From the NCBI RefSeq assembly GCF_016862935.1, contig NZ_BONX01000012.1, forward strand, positions 1 through 64,000: a stretch of 64,000 nucleotides of DNA, read 5' to 3'. Position 1 is the first letter of the stretch. Every line of letters begins with the position of its first letter. The notes beneath the pieces are model-generated. The model saw nothing but the letters and a program-made list of their open reading frames with translations. It was not told the DNA's origin and searched no databases. Shown here piece after piece: positions 1 through 8,900 of the stretch. Source of the stretch: Plantactinospora mayteni (lineage in GTDB: Bacteria > Actinomycetota > Actinomycetes > Mycobacteriales > Micromonosporaceae). Both the position numbers and the translations under genes were made by a program.

Positions 1-16
1 CGCGGACAGCTCCGGA

Positions 17-146
17 CCGCACGACAGCCAAGCCGCACGACAGCCAAGCCGCGCGACAGCCGGACCCCACGACAGCCGGACCCCACGACAGCCGGGCCGC
101 ATGACGGGCCAGGCCGCACGACAGCCGGGCCGCACGACAGCCGAGC
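17..146. repeat. 16-bp tandem repeat tract
   Basis: About eight head-to-tail, slightly diverged copies of a 16-bp unit resembling CCGCACGACAGCCGGG lie beyond the 3' end of the flavoprotein gene; one copy carries an extra base. The unit length is not a multiple of three and no good gene covers it, so I read it as non-coding minisatellite DNA. Confidence 0.75.
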
Positions 147-153
147 CGGAGGA

Positions 154-178
154 GCCCGGGAGCGGATGGCTCCCGGGC
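154..178 (-). terminator. stem-loop terminator after flavoprotein gene
   Basis: A perfect 10-bp inverted repeat (GCCCGGGAGC / GCTCCCGGGC) with a 5-nt loop sits 14 bp beyond the stop codon of the leftward flavoprotein gene. There is no U-run, which is common for actinobacterial terminators. Confidence 0.6.
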
Positions 179-192
179 CCGCCGTGCCGGGG

Positions 193-777
193 TCAGCCGA
201 GCTGGCCGCTGACCGAGAGTCTGGCCCGCAGCGCGGTCACCGTCATCTCCCAGGGAAACCTCTCCAGATACCGTTCCCCGGTGCCCGGCTGGTGCAGTGG
301 CATGACGTGGTCGCCGAAGAGCACCGTGACGTCCCAGTCCCGCAGCCGGGCGATGCTGGTCAGGAAGGCCGGGTGGGCCGCCATCGCGGCGTTGGTGAAC
401 GGCATCGCCACGATCGGCAGCCCCTTGCCGAGTCCTTCGACCAGCAGACCGAGGGCGAGGGTGTCGGCTATCCCGGCGGCCCACTTGTTGATCGTGTTCA
501 CCGTCGCCGGAGCGACGATCATCGCGCCCGCGTCGGGCAGCACGTCCGGATCACCGGGGTGCTTGTATGCCGACCGCACCGGATGCCCCGTCTGCCTGCT
601 CAGCGCCGGTACGTCGACGAACTTCGTACCGTCCGGAGTCAGCACCACGCACACGTCCCAGCCGTCCCGCTGCGCACAGGTCACCAGCCGACCGACGTGC
701 CGAGCCGGCGGCGAGCCGCAGGCGAGCACGTACAGCACCCGTGACCCGGTCGACTCCGTCACCGGACGATCCCGCAC
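193..777 (-). CDS. flavoprotein (phosphopantothenoylcysteine decarboxylase-like)
   Basis: A 194-residue protein of the HFCD flavoprotein family (relatives of CoaC, EpiD and Dfp). Family features: an N-terminal strand LYVLACGSPPARH that would bind FMN phosphate, a central APATVNTINKWAAGIADTL stretch equivalent to the APASANT region, and MPFTNAAMAAHP in the place of the PMNxxMW motif. It is a stand-alone domain without the CoaB ligase, so it is probably an accessory flavoprotein and not the essential CoA enzyme. It starts 10 bp after the upstream XRE regulator and is almost certainly co-transcribed with it. The GTG at 777 is used; GTG at 762 is an alternative because neither has a clear ribosome site. 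The substrate is unknown. Confidence 0.8.
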   Translation of the reverse strand: MRDRPVTESTGSRVLYVLACGSPPARHVGRLVTCAQRDGWDVCVVLTPDGTKFVDVPALSRQTGHPVRSAYKHPGDPDVLPDAGAMIVAPATVNTINKWAAGIADTLALGLLVEGLGKGLPIVAMPFTNAAMAAHPAFLTSIARLRDWDVTVLFGDHVMPLHQPGTGERYLERFPWEMTVTALRARLSVSGQLG

Positions 778-787
778 AGCACGGCCA

Positions 788-2020
788 TCAGATTCCTACT
801 CCCATGTGTTCAGCCAACTCCGCAATCGGCGCCGGCGGCGCACCCCGTGTGCGACGCAGCACGTTCGACATCACCTCGTGCGCGATCGGCCGGCACCGGA
901 TCTCGGACGGGGCCAGCCGGTCGCCGTCGACCAGCGCCTCGCCCGCCCGGTCCAGGTCGCCGATCTGGGCGAACCCGCGGGCCAGGTCCAGCATGTGGTG
1001 CGCCCGCCGCTCCGGCAGCAGCGCGTCGAACCCGTCCCGGCGCATGATCCGCCGCTCGTGGGTGTGCACCGCGTTACCGCCCTCGCCCAGTTCGACCGCT
1101 GCCGCCGCGCGGTGCAGTTCCAGGTTGGTCGGGCCGAAGCTGGTCCAGTAGAGGTTCTGGTCGCCACCCAGCCGGTCGGCCGCCCCCTCGGCCTCGTTGA
1201 CCAGGTCCTTGACCGTGTTGTTGTCGCCCATCCGGGCCGCCGCCATCGCCCCCTGCAACAGCAGCATCCCGTAGACGGAGAGCCGGTCCGGCCCGGCGTC
1301 ATTGCCGCCGCCCGGCGCGAGCCGGTTGGCGACGCTCACGTTCACCTCCAGCGCCGGCCGGGCCCGGCCGAGCGCCAGCAGGGCATTGCCGACCCGGTAG
1401 GTGGCCACCCCGGCCAGCAGCGGGTCGTCGGCCCGCTGGGAGACCGCCATCGACCGGTCGGCGGCGAGCCAGGCCAGCTCGTACTCGCCGAGTTTGCGCA
1501 GTGCCGACGAGGCGATCTGGTAGACCTGCCCGAGCAGGTGGGCGGCCTTGCCGTCGTCGTCACCGCCGGCCACGCTGTCCAGCGCCTGGGCGTCCCGGAG
1601 CAGCTTCGGCAGCGCCCGGGTCAGCACGCCGTACCGGGCGTACTGGTATGTCAGCCAGGCGTGGTTCACCGACTTGGTCATCTCGGCCAGCGAGGGCGGC
1701 TGAGGGGTGGCGGCGAAGAACGAGCTCATCGAGTCGTACCGCTCCAGGGCGGAGCGGATCTCGTCGACCTCCACCTCGTCGATGCAGGTGAGCCCGTCGG
1801 CACGGCGTTCCGGCGCCTTGCCGAGCAATAGCTGGGCGTCGAGTTGGAGTACGTCGGCGATCTCGTACAGCACCGAGAACTTGTCCAGTCGGCGTACGCC
1901 TCGTTCGACCTTGTCCACCCAGCTCTTCGACTTTCCGAGCCGATCGGCGAAGACTTGCTGCGACATTTTGCGGCGACCGCGCCAGTAGGCGACGCGACGC
2001 CCGATCGGCAGTTCGTCCAC
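788..2020 (-). CDS. XRE-family transcriptional regulator with TPR-like C-terminal region
   Basis: A 410-residue cytoplasmic regulator. Residues about 7-60 form a Cro/C1-type helix-turn-helix (MSQQVFADRLGKSKSWVDKVERG). The rest is helical and alanine/leucine-rich with repeated degenerate TPR-like units. This architecture is common in Streptomyces and Micromonosporaceae regulators that sit beside the gene they control. The GTG start has AGGAGG seven bases upstream, which fixes the start. The flavoprotein gene follows within 10 bp in the same direction, so the pair is probably one operon, possibly self-regulated from the 240-bp divergent spacer shared with the prim-pol-like gene. The ligand and target are unknown. 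Confidence 0.82.
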   Translation of the reverse strand: MDELPIGRRVAYWRGRRKMSQQVFADRLGKSKSWVDKVERGVRRLDKFSVLYEIADVLQLDAQLLLGKAPERRADGLTCIDEVEVDEIRSALERYDSMSSFFAATPQPPSLAEMTKSVNHAWLTYQYARYGVLTRALPKLLRDAQALDSVAGGDDDGKAAHLLGQVYQIASSALRKLGEYELAWLAADRSMAVSQRADDPLLAGVATYRVGNALLALGRARPALEVNVSVANRLAPGGGNDAGPDRLSVYGMLLLQGAMAAARMGDNNTVKDLVNEAEGAADRLGGDQNLYWTSFGPTNLELHRAAAAVELGEGGNAVHTHERRIMRRDGFDALLPERRAHHMLDLARGFAQIGDLDRAGEALVDGDRLAPSEIRCRPIAHEVMSNVLRRTRGAPPAPIAELAEHMGVGI

Positions 2021-2259
2021 GTCCGGCCCTCCTTTCTGCGTCGGCGGTCCGGTCAGGGGGCCCGCGCCGGTGCGAAAACGGGGTGCGACTCACGTCTGTG
2101 CTGGTCGCACAGCATGTACGTCACTCCGGAGACGGCCGCTCGTAACTTTCGATGCAACTTGCGGCTGTCTGCCCGGACAAACGACCGCGTCAGACGCCAG
2201 TGACGGGCTTCGACCTGCATTACTGGCCGAGATCGACAAAAGTAGGGGGTTCGCAGAAA

Positions 2260-2940
2260 ATGTGGGAGAAAGTCCGTCCACGTTCGGTCCGTTTCGCCCA
2301 GCTCGACCGGGTTCGACTGCGCCGGATCGCGGTCCGCTACGCCGGGCACGGTTGGCAGGTCACCCCTGGGGCGTGCCTGGCCCGGCACCGCTTCGTCTGT
2401 GGCCGGGCCGGCTGCCCGACCACCGGCTGCCATCCGGCGCTGGAGCAGTGGGAGCAGTGCGCCACCGCCGACCCGGCCCGGGTCGCCACCTGGTGGCGGC
2501 TCCGCCCGCACTCGATCCTGCTGGCCACCGGCCGCGCCTTCGACGTCCTGGAGGTACCCGCCTACCTGGGCCGGTTCGCGCTGGAGCAGGCCCGGCCCCG
2601 GCTGTTCGGCACCGTCGCCGGCCAGGTCCGCGGGCCGGTCGCCGCCACACCGGGCGGCCGGTGGATGTTCCTGGTACGCCCCGGCGAGCCACTCCGGCCC
2701 GAACTGGAGCACAGCCTCTACGTGGTCCGGCACGGCTCCGGCTCGTGGATTCCGGCCCCACCGACCCGGTTGCCGGAGGGTACGGTGCGCTGGGTGGTGT
2801 CCCCGGAGGAGACCCGCTGGCGCCTGGCCGACCCGTACGGCATCCAGGAGTTGCTGGTCGAGGCGTTGGAGGCGGTCGCGCCGGCCCTGCCCGAGCCGCT
2901 CTTCCCGGCACACCTGCCCGCCCCACGTCGAGGCTACTGA
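2260..2940 (+). CDS. prim-pol N-terminal-like protein
   Basis: A 226-residue protein resembling the N-terminal domain of bifunctional DNA primase/polymerases (D5/prim-pol superfamily). The typical features are AVRYAGHGWQVTPG near the start, a Cys-rich segment (CGRAGCPTTGCHPAL), and LLATGRAFDVLEVP where active enzymes carry their acidic metal-binding pair. Here that motif reads DVLE, so catalytic competence is doubtful. Actinomycetes carry many small stand-alone members of this family whose job is not known. The start chosen is ATG 2260, preceded by AGTAGGGGG; an upstream ATG at 2152 has no ribosome site. It is divergent from the XRE gene. Confidence 0.65.
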   Translation: MWEKVRPRSVRFAQLDRVRLRRIAVRYAGHGWQVTPGACLARHRFVCGRAGCPTTGCHPALEQWEQCATADPARVATWWRLRPHSILLATGRAFDVLEVPAYLGRFALEQARPRLFGTVAGQVRGPVAATPGGRWMFLVRPGEPLRPELEHSLYVVRHGSGSWIPAPPTRLPEGTVRWVVSPEETRWRLADPYGIQELLVEALEAVAPALPEPLFPAHLPAPRRGY

Positions 2941-3389
2941 GGTCAGGAGTCCGTCGGGTGAGGCCAGGAGCCCGTCGGGCCTGGCCGACGACGAGTCCGG
3001 GCCGCCGGGGCCCGCCGCTGCTGAGTCCGGGGCGACGGGTCCCGCCGCCTGCCGCGTCCGGGGCGTCTGGGCCCGCCGCCTGCTGGGTCCGGGGCGTCGG
3101 GTCCCGGCCCGACCGACCCGTTCGCGGGTTTCGCGGGCAGTCGTCGCCGGCCGGTCCCTGATCGACCGGATTCGCCCGCCGGGGCGTCTTCCGCCCCGTC
3201 CGGGTCCGCCGGCTCCGGTCCGGGCGGTTCGGTCGGGGCCAGCCCGGGCAGGCCCCGCACCGGCGGGCCGTGGCGACACGCGGCGGCCGGGTGCAGGGCC
3301 GGTAGCAGGGGCACCAGCAGCGTGAGAGCCGCCTCGGACCGGGTATTCCGGCGCCGGACTGGTTGACGCCTGAGGAAAGGGCCCACGCC
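2941..3389. repeat. non-coding spacer with 30-31-bp degenerate repeats
   Basis: This 449-bp spacer separates the prim-pol-like gene and the DUF3040 gene. From about 2993 to 3110 it holds almost four diverged copies of a 30-31-bp unit beginning GAGTCCGGG. A shorter duplicated phrase (AGGAGTCCGTCGGGTGAGG and a near copy) directly follows the stop codon. I see no gene with acceptable start signals. GAGGAAAGG at 3372-3380 is the ribosome site of the next gene. Confidence 0.6.
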
Positions 3390-3644
3390 ATGCTCAGCAA
3401 AGAGGATCAGCGCCGATTTGACGAGATCACGCACCAGCTCCGTTTGACCGACCCCGAATTCGTCGCCCGGCTGGGCGACCGGGGCAAACTGCGCCGCGCT
3501 CGGCTGATACTCGTGTTGACCTTCGTACTCTGGGCCACCGTGCCGGCCCTGGTCGTACTCGGCGGCTGGCTGGCCGTCGCGATCGCCCCGGCGGTCCTGG
3601 TCGCGGCCACGCTGTTGATGTGGCAGGCCCGGCGGAACCGGTGA
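3390..3644 (+). CDS. DUF3040 family membrane protein
   Basis: An 84-residue protein of the actinobacterial DUF3040 family. The hallmark N-terminus MLSKEDQRRFDEITHQL is followed by a conserved acidic/polar stretch (TDPEFVARLGD) and two predicted membrane helices between roughly residues 40 and 80. It is expected in the cytoplasmic membrane with the N-terminus inside; its function is not established. ATG 3390 is chosen because GAGGAAAGG lies about ten bases upstream and because family members start with MLS; the in-frame start at 3363 lacks support. A 6-bp GC stem (3645-3660) immediately follows the stop and may end transcription. Confidence 0.8.
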   Translation: MLSKEDQRRFDEITHQLRLTDPEFVARLGDRGKLRRARLILVLTFVLWATVPALVVLGGWLAVAIAPAVLVAATLLMWQARRNR

Positions 3645-3865
3645 CCCCGCCACAGCGGGGCGCCGCCGGCCGGGGTGAGCGCTGGGTCGCGTGATCAGGC
3701 CAGCCTTGCCCGGAGTCGTTCCGGCTTGCCCGGAGCCAGACGGGTCTGCCCGGAGTCGGGCCAGCCTTGCCCGGAGTCGGGACGGCTTGCCCAGAGTCGG
3801 GTCAACCTTGCGCCCGGAGTCGGGACGGCTTGCCCGGAGTCGGGTCGGTGCGGTGTGCGGGTCGG
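3645..3865. repeat. about 20-bp degenerate repeats between convergent genes
   Basis: Between the DUF3040 gene and the leftward SWIM gene lie seven or more imperfect copies of a unit like GCCCGGAGTCGGGACGGCTT, spaced about 17-25 bp, from roughly 3705 to 3850. They are direct repeats. The weak stem CCCCGC-CACA-GCGGGG at 3645-3660 could act as a terminator for the upstream gene. Confidence 0.55.
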
Positions 3866-4834
3866 TCAGTCCGGGTCGCGGTCGCCGAACCGGGTGTAGG
3901 CGCGGCGGAGCCGCTCGGCCAGGCCGGGCCCGCCGATCGCCGCACCAGGTGGACCGAGCTGGCGCAGTACCAGCTCCGGTTCGGTCGCCAGGGTGGGCGC
4001 GCGGGCCGGCAGCGGCACCGGGGCGACCCAGAACCGGTCGAGCATCCCGGCCAGCGGCTCGGCGGCCAGGTCGGCGAGGGCCAGCCCGGCACCGACCGGC
4101 GGCGGGTCGACCGCGCCCGGACGGACCGGCGTCGGCAGCTCGGCGTCATCGGCGTCGGACGCACCGGTACGCGCCCGACGCCGGCCGCCCGACCGACGGG
4201 TACGCCCCGGACGGGTGTCCCGCTCGGCCTCCCCGCCGCCGGGGTCGGCACCGCGCAGCGCCCGCAGCCGGGCCAGTAACCGGTCGCGGTCCCGCCCCCG
4301 CCAGTGCAGCAGTTGGAACGGATCCGCGTCGAACGCCTCGGCGAGCAGATAGAAGGTCGCGGCGAGGTGCTTGCACGGCACGGCGAAGTCGGGGCAGTCG
4401 CAGCGCTGCCTGAGCTGGTCGACGCCGGCCGGGAAGAGCGGCGCGCCCGCCTCGGCGAAGACCGCCTCCAACTCCGGCGGTACGTCGCCGGCCAGCAGCC
4501 GCGCACTGAACAGTGCCTGCGCGGCGAGCAGCGTCTCCAGCCGGGTCCAGACCCGCTCGGCCAACGGCCGGAACCGGATCGACACCTGGTACGGCTCCGG
4601 CCGGGAACCCTGGACCACGGCGGTCACCTCGCCCGGTGCCACGTCGAGCGAGACCACCTGCCCGGCCCGGGCGTACGAGCGGCCACGGGTGAGCCGGGTG
4701 CCGAGCGCGAACGACTCGAGTACGTCGAGGAAGCGGCGGGACCACCAGGATCGCCCGATCGCCCCCCGGGCGGTACGCGCCCGCAGTCCACCGTCGACCT
4801 TGCGCGGCCGGCCGTACTCGGCGAAGTCGGTCAC
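3866..4834 (-). CDS. SWIM zinc-finger protein
   Basis: A 322-residue protein with a SWIM zinc finger. CDCPDFAVPCKHLAATFYLL, around residues 140-160, supplies the CxC...CxH ligands. The N-terminus (TDFAEYGRPRKVDGG, RSWWSRRFLDVLE) is typical of the SWIM partner of actinobacterial SNF2 helicases. The C-terminal part is rich in Arg/Gly/Asp linkers. GTG 4834 overlaps the TGA of the SNF2 gene in a GTGA, so the two are translationally coupled; the longer in-frame ORF (to 5077) lies inside the helicase gene and is rejected. It probably acts with the helicase in DNA binding or remodelling, but no substrate is known for the pair. Confidence 0.85.
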   Translation of the reverse strand: MTDFAEYGRPRKVDGGLRARTARGAIGRSWWSRRFLDVLESFALGTRLTRGRSYARAGQVVSLDVAPGEVTAVVQGSRPEPYQVSIRFRPLAERVWTRLETLLAAQALFSARLLAGDVPPELEAVFAEAGAPLFPAGVDQLRQRCDCPDFAVPCKHLAATFYLLAEAFDADPFQLLHWRGRDRDRLLARLRALRGADPGGGEAERDTRPGRTRRSGGRRRARTGASDADDAELPTPVRPGAVDPPPVGAGLALADLAAEPLAGMLDRFWVAPVPLPARAPTLATEPELVLRQLGPPGAAIGGPGLAERLRRAYTRFGDRDPD

Positions 4835-7800
4835 TCGACCACCGCCCCGCTCTCCAGGGCGAAGAGTTGGCGCAGTTCCGAGGTGGACAGCTCGGTGAGC
4901 CACTGCTCGCCGCTGCCGACGATCCGCGCGGCCAGTCCCCGCTTCTCGGCGATCATCGCGGCCACCTTCTCCTCCACGGTGCCGGCGCAGACGAACTTGC
5001 GTACCTGCACGGCGCGGCGTTGACCGATCCGAAACGCCCGGTCGGTGGCCTGGTCCTCGACCGCCGGATTCCACCACCGGTCGACGTGGACGACGTGGTT
5101 GGCGGCGGTCAGGGTCAGCCCGGTCCCGCCGGCCTTCAGGGAGAGGACGAAGAGCGCCGGGCCGGCCGAGCCGTCCCCGGCGGAGCCCTGGAACCGGGCC
5201 ACCATCTCGTCCCGCTCCGCCTTGCCGACGCCGCCGTGCAGGTAGAGCACCTCGCGGCCGAACCGGGCGGCGAGGTGGGCCCGGAGCATCCCGCCGAACT
5301 CGGCGTACTGGCTGAAGATCAGCGCCTTCTCGCCGGCCGCCAGTACCTCGTCGAGGATCTCCTCCAGCCGGGCCAGCTTGCCGGAGCGGCCGGGCAGCGC
5401 GGAGCCGTCCCGGAGTACCTGGGCGGGGTGGTTGCAGACCTGTTTGAGCCGGGTCATGGTGGCCAGCACCAGCCCGCGCCGCTCGATGCCGTCGCTGGAC
5501 TCGATCCTGGCCATCATGTCGTCGACCACCGCCTGGTAGAGGGACGCCTGCTCCCGGGTGAGGTTGCAGAGCACCTCCATCTCCAGCTTCTCCGGCAGGT
5601 CGGTGATGATCGACCGGTCGGTCTTCACCCGGCGCAGCACGAACGGGCCGGTGATCCGGCGCAACCGGGCCGCCGCCTCGTCGTCGCCGTGCCGCTCGAC
5701 CGGCTCGGCGTACCGCTTCTTGAAGGCGGTCGCGGTGCCGAGCAGGCCGGGATTGGCGAACTCCATGATCGACCAGAGGTCGGCGAGGCGGTTCTCCACC
5801 GGCGTACCGGTGACCGCCACCCGGTGCCGGGCGGGCAGCGACCGGACCGCGGCGGCCTGCCGGGTCGCGGCGTTCTTGATCGACTGTGCCTCGTCCACCA
5901 CGATCCGGTGCCAGTCCACCTCGGCCAGCGCGGCGGCGTCCCGGGCCGCCAGCGAATAGGTGGTGAGCACCAGGTCCGCGTCCCGGACCGCCGCGGCGAA
6001 CTTCGCCCCGCGCGGCCGTTCCGCACCATGGTGTACGTGTACCCGCAGCTCGGGCGCGAACCGGGCCGCCTCGCGCTGCCAGTTGCCGACCAGCGACATC
6101 GGGCAGACCAGCAGGGTCGGACCGGCCTCCGGCGGGTCACCGGCGAGCAGTGCGAGCATCATGATGGTCTTGCCCAGCCCCATGTCGTCGGCGAGGATGC
6201 CGCCGAGACCGAGCGACTGGAGAAACGCCAGCCAGGCCAGCCCGCGCTGCTGGTACGGCCGCAGCGTGCCCCGGAACGACTCCGGCGCCTCCCGGGGCGT
6301 GAGGTGCCGCTCGGCCTGGCCGGCGAGCAGGTCCCCGAGCGGGCCGTCGGCGCTCACCCCGAGCACCGGCAGCGCCTCCGGATCGTCCTGTGCGGCCAGT
6401 CCCAGCCGGAGCAGGTCGCCCACGGTCAGCTCGCCACCCGCCCGGAGCAGCTTGAGCCCGGCGGCGAGCCGCTTCGCGTCCAGCTCCACCCACTGACCGC
6501 GGAGCCGGACCAGCGGTGTCTTCAGCTTGGCCAGCGCCCGCAGCTCGGCGGCGGAGAGCGGCTGGTCGCCGAGCGCCAGCTCCCACTCGTAGTCGACCAG
6601 CGCATCCATTCCCAGCGCGCTGCGCGAGGCCACCGCCCCCGGCGCGGTACGCGTCTTGGCCTGCAACCGGGCCCCGAGCCGGGCACCCGGCCGCTGCCAC
6701 CACGAGGGGAGCAGCACGCCGAACCCGGCGGCGTGCAGTACCGGCGCACCGTCCCGGAGGAACCGGTGTGCTCCCTCGGTGTCCAGCTCCAACGCCTCCG
6801 GCGCGGCTGTCCGAAGCGCGTCGTCCAGCTCCGGCCAGAGCCGGCTCGCCCGGCCCAGCTCGGTCAGCAGGGTCTCCTGCGGGGCGGCCAGGTGCCGGGC
6901 CAGCGCCCGCAGGTCACCCCGGGCCGCCCAGATCCGGTCCGCCCCGACCACCAGGCTCGGCTCGTCGGCCGCCTGGAGCGCGAACTCCACCCGCCAGCGC
7001 TGCTCCACCCCGGCCAGCCCGTCCACCTCAACCAGCCCCGCCGCCTCGCCCGTCGTCATGTCGTTCTCGACCGGCGTCACGTCGATCTCGGGCGGCGTCA
7101 TGTCGATCTCGAGCGGTGCGGGTGGCTCGACGAGCCGGAAGCAGGCGCGTACCGGGCTGCCGGCGGCATCCCGCTGCCAGGCGCGCAGTTCGCGGTCCAG
7201 TCCGGCCAGTGCCTCCGGTGCCGCGGTGAAGTCCCGCTGCCGCCCGGTCAGCGCCCGCAGCCAGCCCCGTACGGCGGCGTCGGCGGCGCCGGCCCGACCC
7301 GCCCCGATCAGCCGTACGCCCTCCAGAGCCGTCCGGGCGGCGGCGTCGGTGAGCGCGTCCAGGGCATCCGCGACGGTGGCCGCCGCCGAGCCGTTCACTC
7401 CGGAAGCGTCACCCGGGCGGACCGCTCCCACTCCGGCGACGCCGTCCGGTCGAATGGTGGCGGTCGGTCGGGTGGTGACCGAACCGCCGGTTTCGGTCGG
7501 CCGGGTGGTGACCGAACCACTGGTGTCGCTCGGCCGAGTGGTGGCCGAGCCGCCGGTTTGGGCCAATGCGGCGGCCCCGGCTGCGGGCGGGTCGAGCGCG
7601 GCGCGGGCCGCTGGCGGCAGCGCCATGGTCAACGCGCGGGCCCAGCCGGCATCGGACCCGGTGAGCAGCGGGCGCCACACCGCGCGGGCCGAGCCGCCCG
7701 GGCCAGTCGAGCCGGCGGAGAAGGCCGTCGCCGACGGGCTGGCCGAGACGGACCCGGCCGGCCGGCGGGCGGAGCCGCGTGGGCTGCGGGAGCCGGCCGG

Positions 7801-8574
7801 AACGCTGGAACCGGCCGGAGCCGTGGGGCCGGCCGGAGCGGTGGGGCCGGCCGGAGCGGTGGGGCCGGCCGGAGCGGTGGGGCCGGCCGAGGTGTCACCG
7901 GAGCCGGTGGCGGCATCGCCGTGGGTGGTCGGTGCGGAGAGGCCGGGCAGGGTCCTACCCCGGCGGACCAGTTCCACCGCGAACTCGGCCAGCCCGGCGA
8001 GGTGCCGCAGCGCCGCACCCCGGACCGGCGGGCCCGATCCGTCGGGGTCCCGCTCGGCGGGCGGCTCCGGGTCGGCAGGCCGCTGCCGGTCGGTGCCCCG
8101 GCCGGCGGGTGACCTTCGCCGGGCGGGTCGCTCCCGACCGCCGAGCTGCTCGCCCTCGCCGAAGGCGAGCAGCACTGGGAGCGCGTGGTCGGCGTCGTAC
8201 TCCAGAACCGGCACCCGCCACGACGCGAGGCCGACCGGGTCGCGGTCCGGCTCGACCTGCTCGACCGGGTCGCGGTCCCGCTCGACCAAGTCGGCCGGCT
8301 CGACCTGCTGGAGCGGCTCGGTCCGGACCAGCTCCGCCGAGTCGACCGGTGCGCCGGCCCGGGTGGGCAGGGCGAGCAGCGCGCTGCCGGTGGTCGCCTT
8401 CGCGGCGAGTTCGCCGAGCGCACCCGCCAGCACGGAGTGTCCCGCCGCGAACGGGTGCGGCCGGTGCCGGGGCGGACGGCCGGGCCGGCGCGGCGGCCGG
8501 GCGGGCAGCGTGGAATCCTCCCCCCACAGGGCGAGCCGTCCACCGGCCAGCCACACAGCGTGGAGGACCAGCAC
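4831..8574 (-). CDS. SNF2-family DEAD/DEAH-box helicase
   Basis: A 1247-residue Swi2/Snf2-type ATPase. A long family-specific N-terminal region precedes the SNF2_N domain. Walker A (ADDMGLGKT) falls near residue 795 and the DEAQ box near 890. The C-terminal helicase domain (FSQYAEFGGMLRAHL, SLKAGGTGLTLTAANHV, DRAFRIGQRRAV) ends with a normal tail. Residues about 210-420 are low-complexity Pro/Ala/Gly/Thr with hexapeptide repeats. GTG 8574 is chosen because AAGGGAG lies six bases upstream and the protein then begins LVLHAVWLAGGRLALWGED as in relatives. The stop overlaps the SWIM start by 4 bp. A role in DNA repair, RNA polymerase recycling or defence is possible but not shown. Confidence 0.9.
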   Translation of the reverse strand: MLVLHAVWLAGGRLALWGEDSTLPARPPRRPGRPPRHRPHPFAAGHSVLAGALGELAAKATTGSALLALPTRAGAPVDSAELVRTEPLQQVEPADLVERDRDPVEQVEPDRDPVGLASWRVPVLEYDADHALPVLLAFGEGEQLGGRERPARRRSPAGRGTDRQRPADPEPPAERDPDGSGPPVRGAALRHLAGLAEFAVELVRRGRTLPGLSAPTTHGDAATGSGDTSAGPTAPAGPTAPAGPTAPAGPTAPAGSSVPAGSRSPRGSARRPAGSVSASPSATAFSAGSTGPGGSARAVWRPLLTGSDAGWARALTMALPPAARAALDPPAAGAAALAQTGGSATTRPSDTSGSVTTRPTETGGSVTTRPTATIRPDGVAGVGAVRPGDASGVNGSAAATVADALDALTDAAARTALEGVRLIGAGRAGAADAAVRGWLRALTGRQRDFTAAPEALAGLDRELRAWQRDAAGSPVRACFRLVEPPAPLEIDMTPPEIDVTPVENDMTTGEAAGLVEVDGLAGVEQRWRVEFALQAADEPSLVVGADRIWAARGDLRALARHLAAPQETLLTELGRASRLWPELDDALRTAAPEALELDTEGAHRFLRDGAPVLHAAGFGVLLPSWWQRPGARLGARLQAKTRTAPGAVASRSALGMDALVDYEWELALGDQPLSAAELRALAKLKTPLVRLRGQWVELDAKRLAAGLKLLRAGGELTVGDLLRLGLAAQDDPEALPVLGVSADGPLGDLLAGQAERHLTPREAPESFRGTLRPYQQRGLAWLAFLQSLGLGGILADDMGLGKTIMMLALLAGDPPEAGPTLLVCPMSLVGNWQREAARFAPELRVHVHHGAERPRGAKFAAAVRDADLVLTTYSLAARDAAALAEVDWHRIVVDEAQSIKNAATRQAAAVRSLPARHRVAVTGTPVENRLADLWSIMEFANPGLLGTATAFKKRYAEPVERHGDDEAAARLRRITGPFVLRRVKTDRSIITDLPEKLEMEVLCNLTREQASLYQAVVDDMMARIESSDGIERRGLVLATMTRLKQVCNHPAQVLRDGSALPGRSGKLARLEEILDEVLAAGEKALIFSQYAEFGGMLRAHLAARFGREVLYLHGGVGKAERDEMVARFQGSAGDGSAGPALFVLSLKAGGTGLTLTAANHVVHVDRWWNPAVEDQATDRAFRIGQRRAVQVRKFVCAGTVEEKVAAMIAEKRGLAARIVGSGEQWLTELSTSELRQLFALESGAVVE
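7805..7893. repeat. 18-bp tandem repeat inside SNF2 gene
   Basis: Four to five near-perfect copies of an 18-bp unit like GGCCGGCCGGAGCGGTGG encode, on the minus strand, an APAGPT hexapeptide repeat in the disordered N-terminal linker of the helicase. The unit keeps the frame, so copy number could vary without harm. Confidence 0.8.
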
Positions 8575-8900
8575 GCACAGCTCCCTTCTCGGCCGTGGGT
8601 CGACGGGCGGCTCCCTTTCTAGCACCCCGCCCGGCACCGCCGCCCGACCCTCGCCTGTGTCCGGCTACCGCTCGATGCCGTACCGCAGGGTCATGGCCGC
8701 ACCGCACCGCACCGCACCGCACCGCACCGCACCGCACCGGGAGTTTCCGCTCGGCCGCCCCGGCGGAGCGAATATCCGTGACGGCCCGGACGGGGGCCAC
8801 CTGTCCCCCCGGCCCGGGTCCGCAGGCTCCTGGCGATTTTCGGCCTTACCCCAGTCACGAATCGAACAGTTCTGCCCCGACAGCCGTACTAACGGACAGG
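8575..8900. repeat. divergent spacer with ACCGC microsatellite
   Basis: A 326-bp spacer between the divergent SNF2 and zinc-ribbon genes. At 8701-8735 it holds seven perfect head-to-tail copies of the pentamer ACCGC, flanked by partial copies (about 8697-8740). The pentamer would shift frame if coding, and the ORFs crossing it lack start signals. The AT-richer part at 8870-8900 is the likely promoter zone for the rightward gene. Confidence 0.75.

Noticed and set aside
17-146. CRISPR array
   Set aside because: Repeats are contiguous 16-mers with no spacers and there are no cas genes.
4867-8112. Long rightward open frame opposite the SNF2 gene
   Set aside because: Antisense shadow of a high-GC gene: no domain, Arg/Gly/Pro-biased, no ribosome site.
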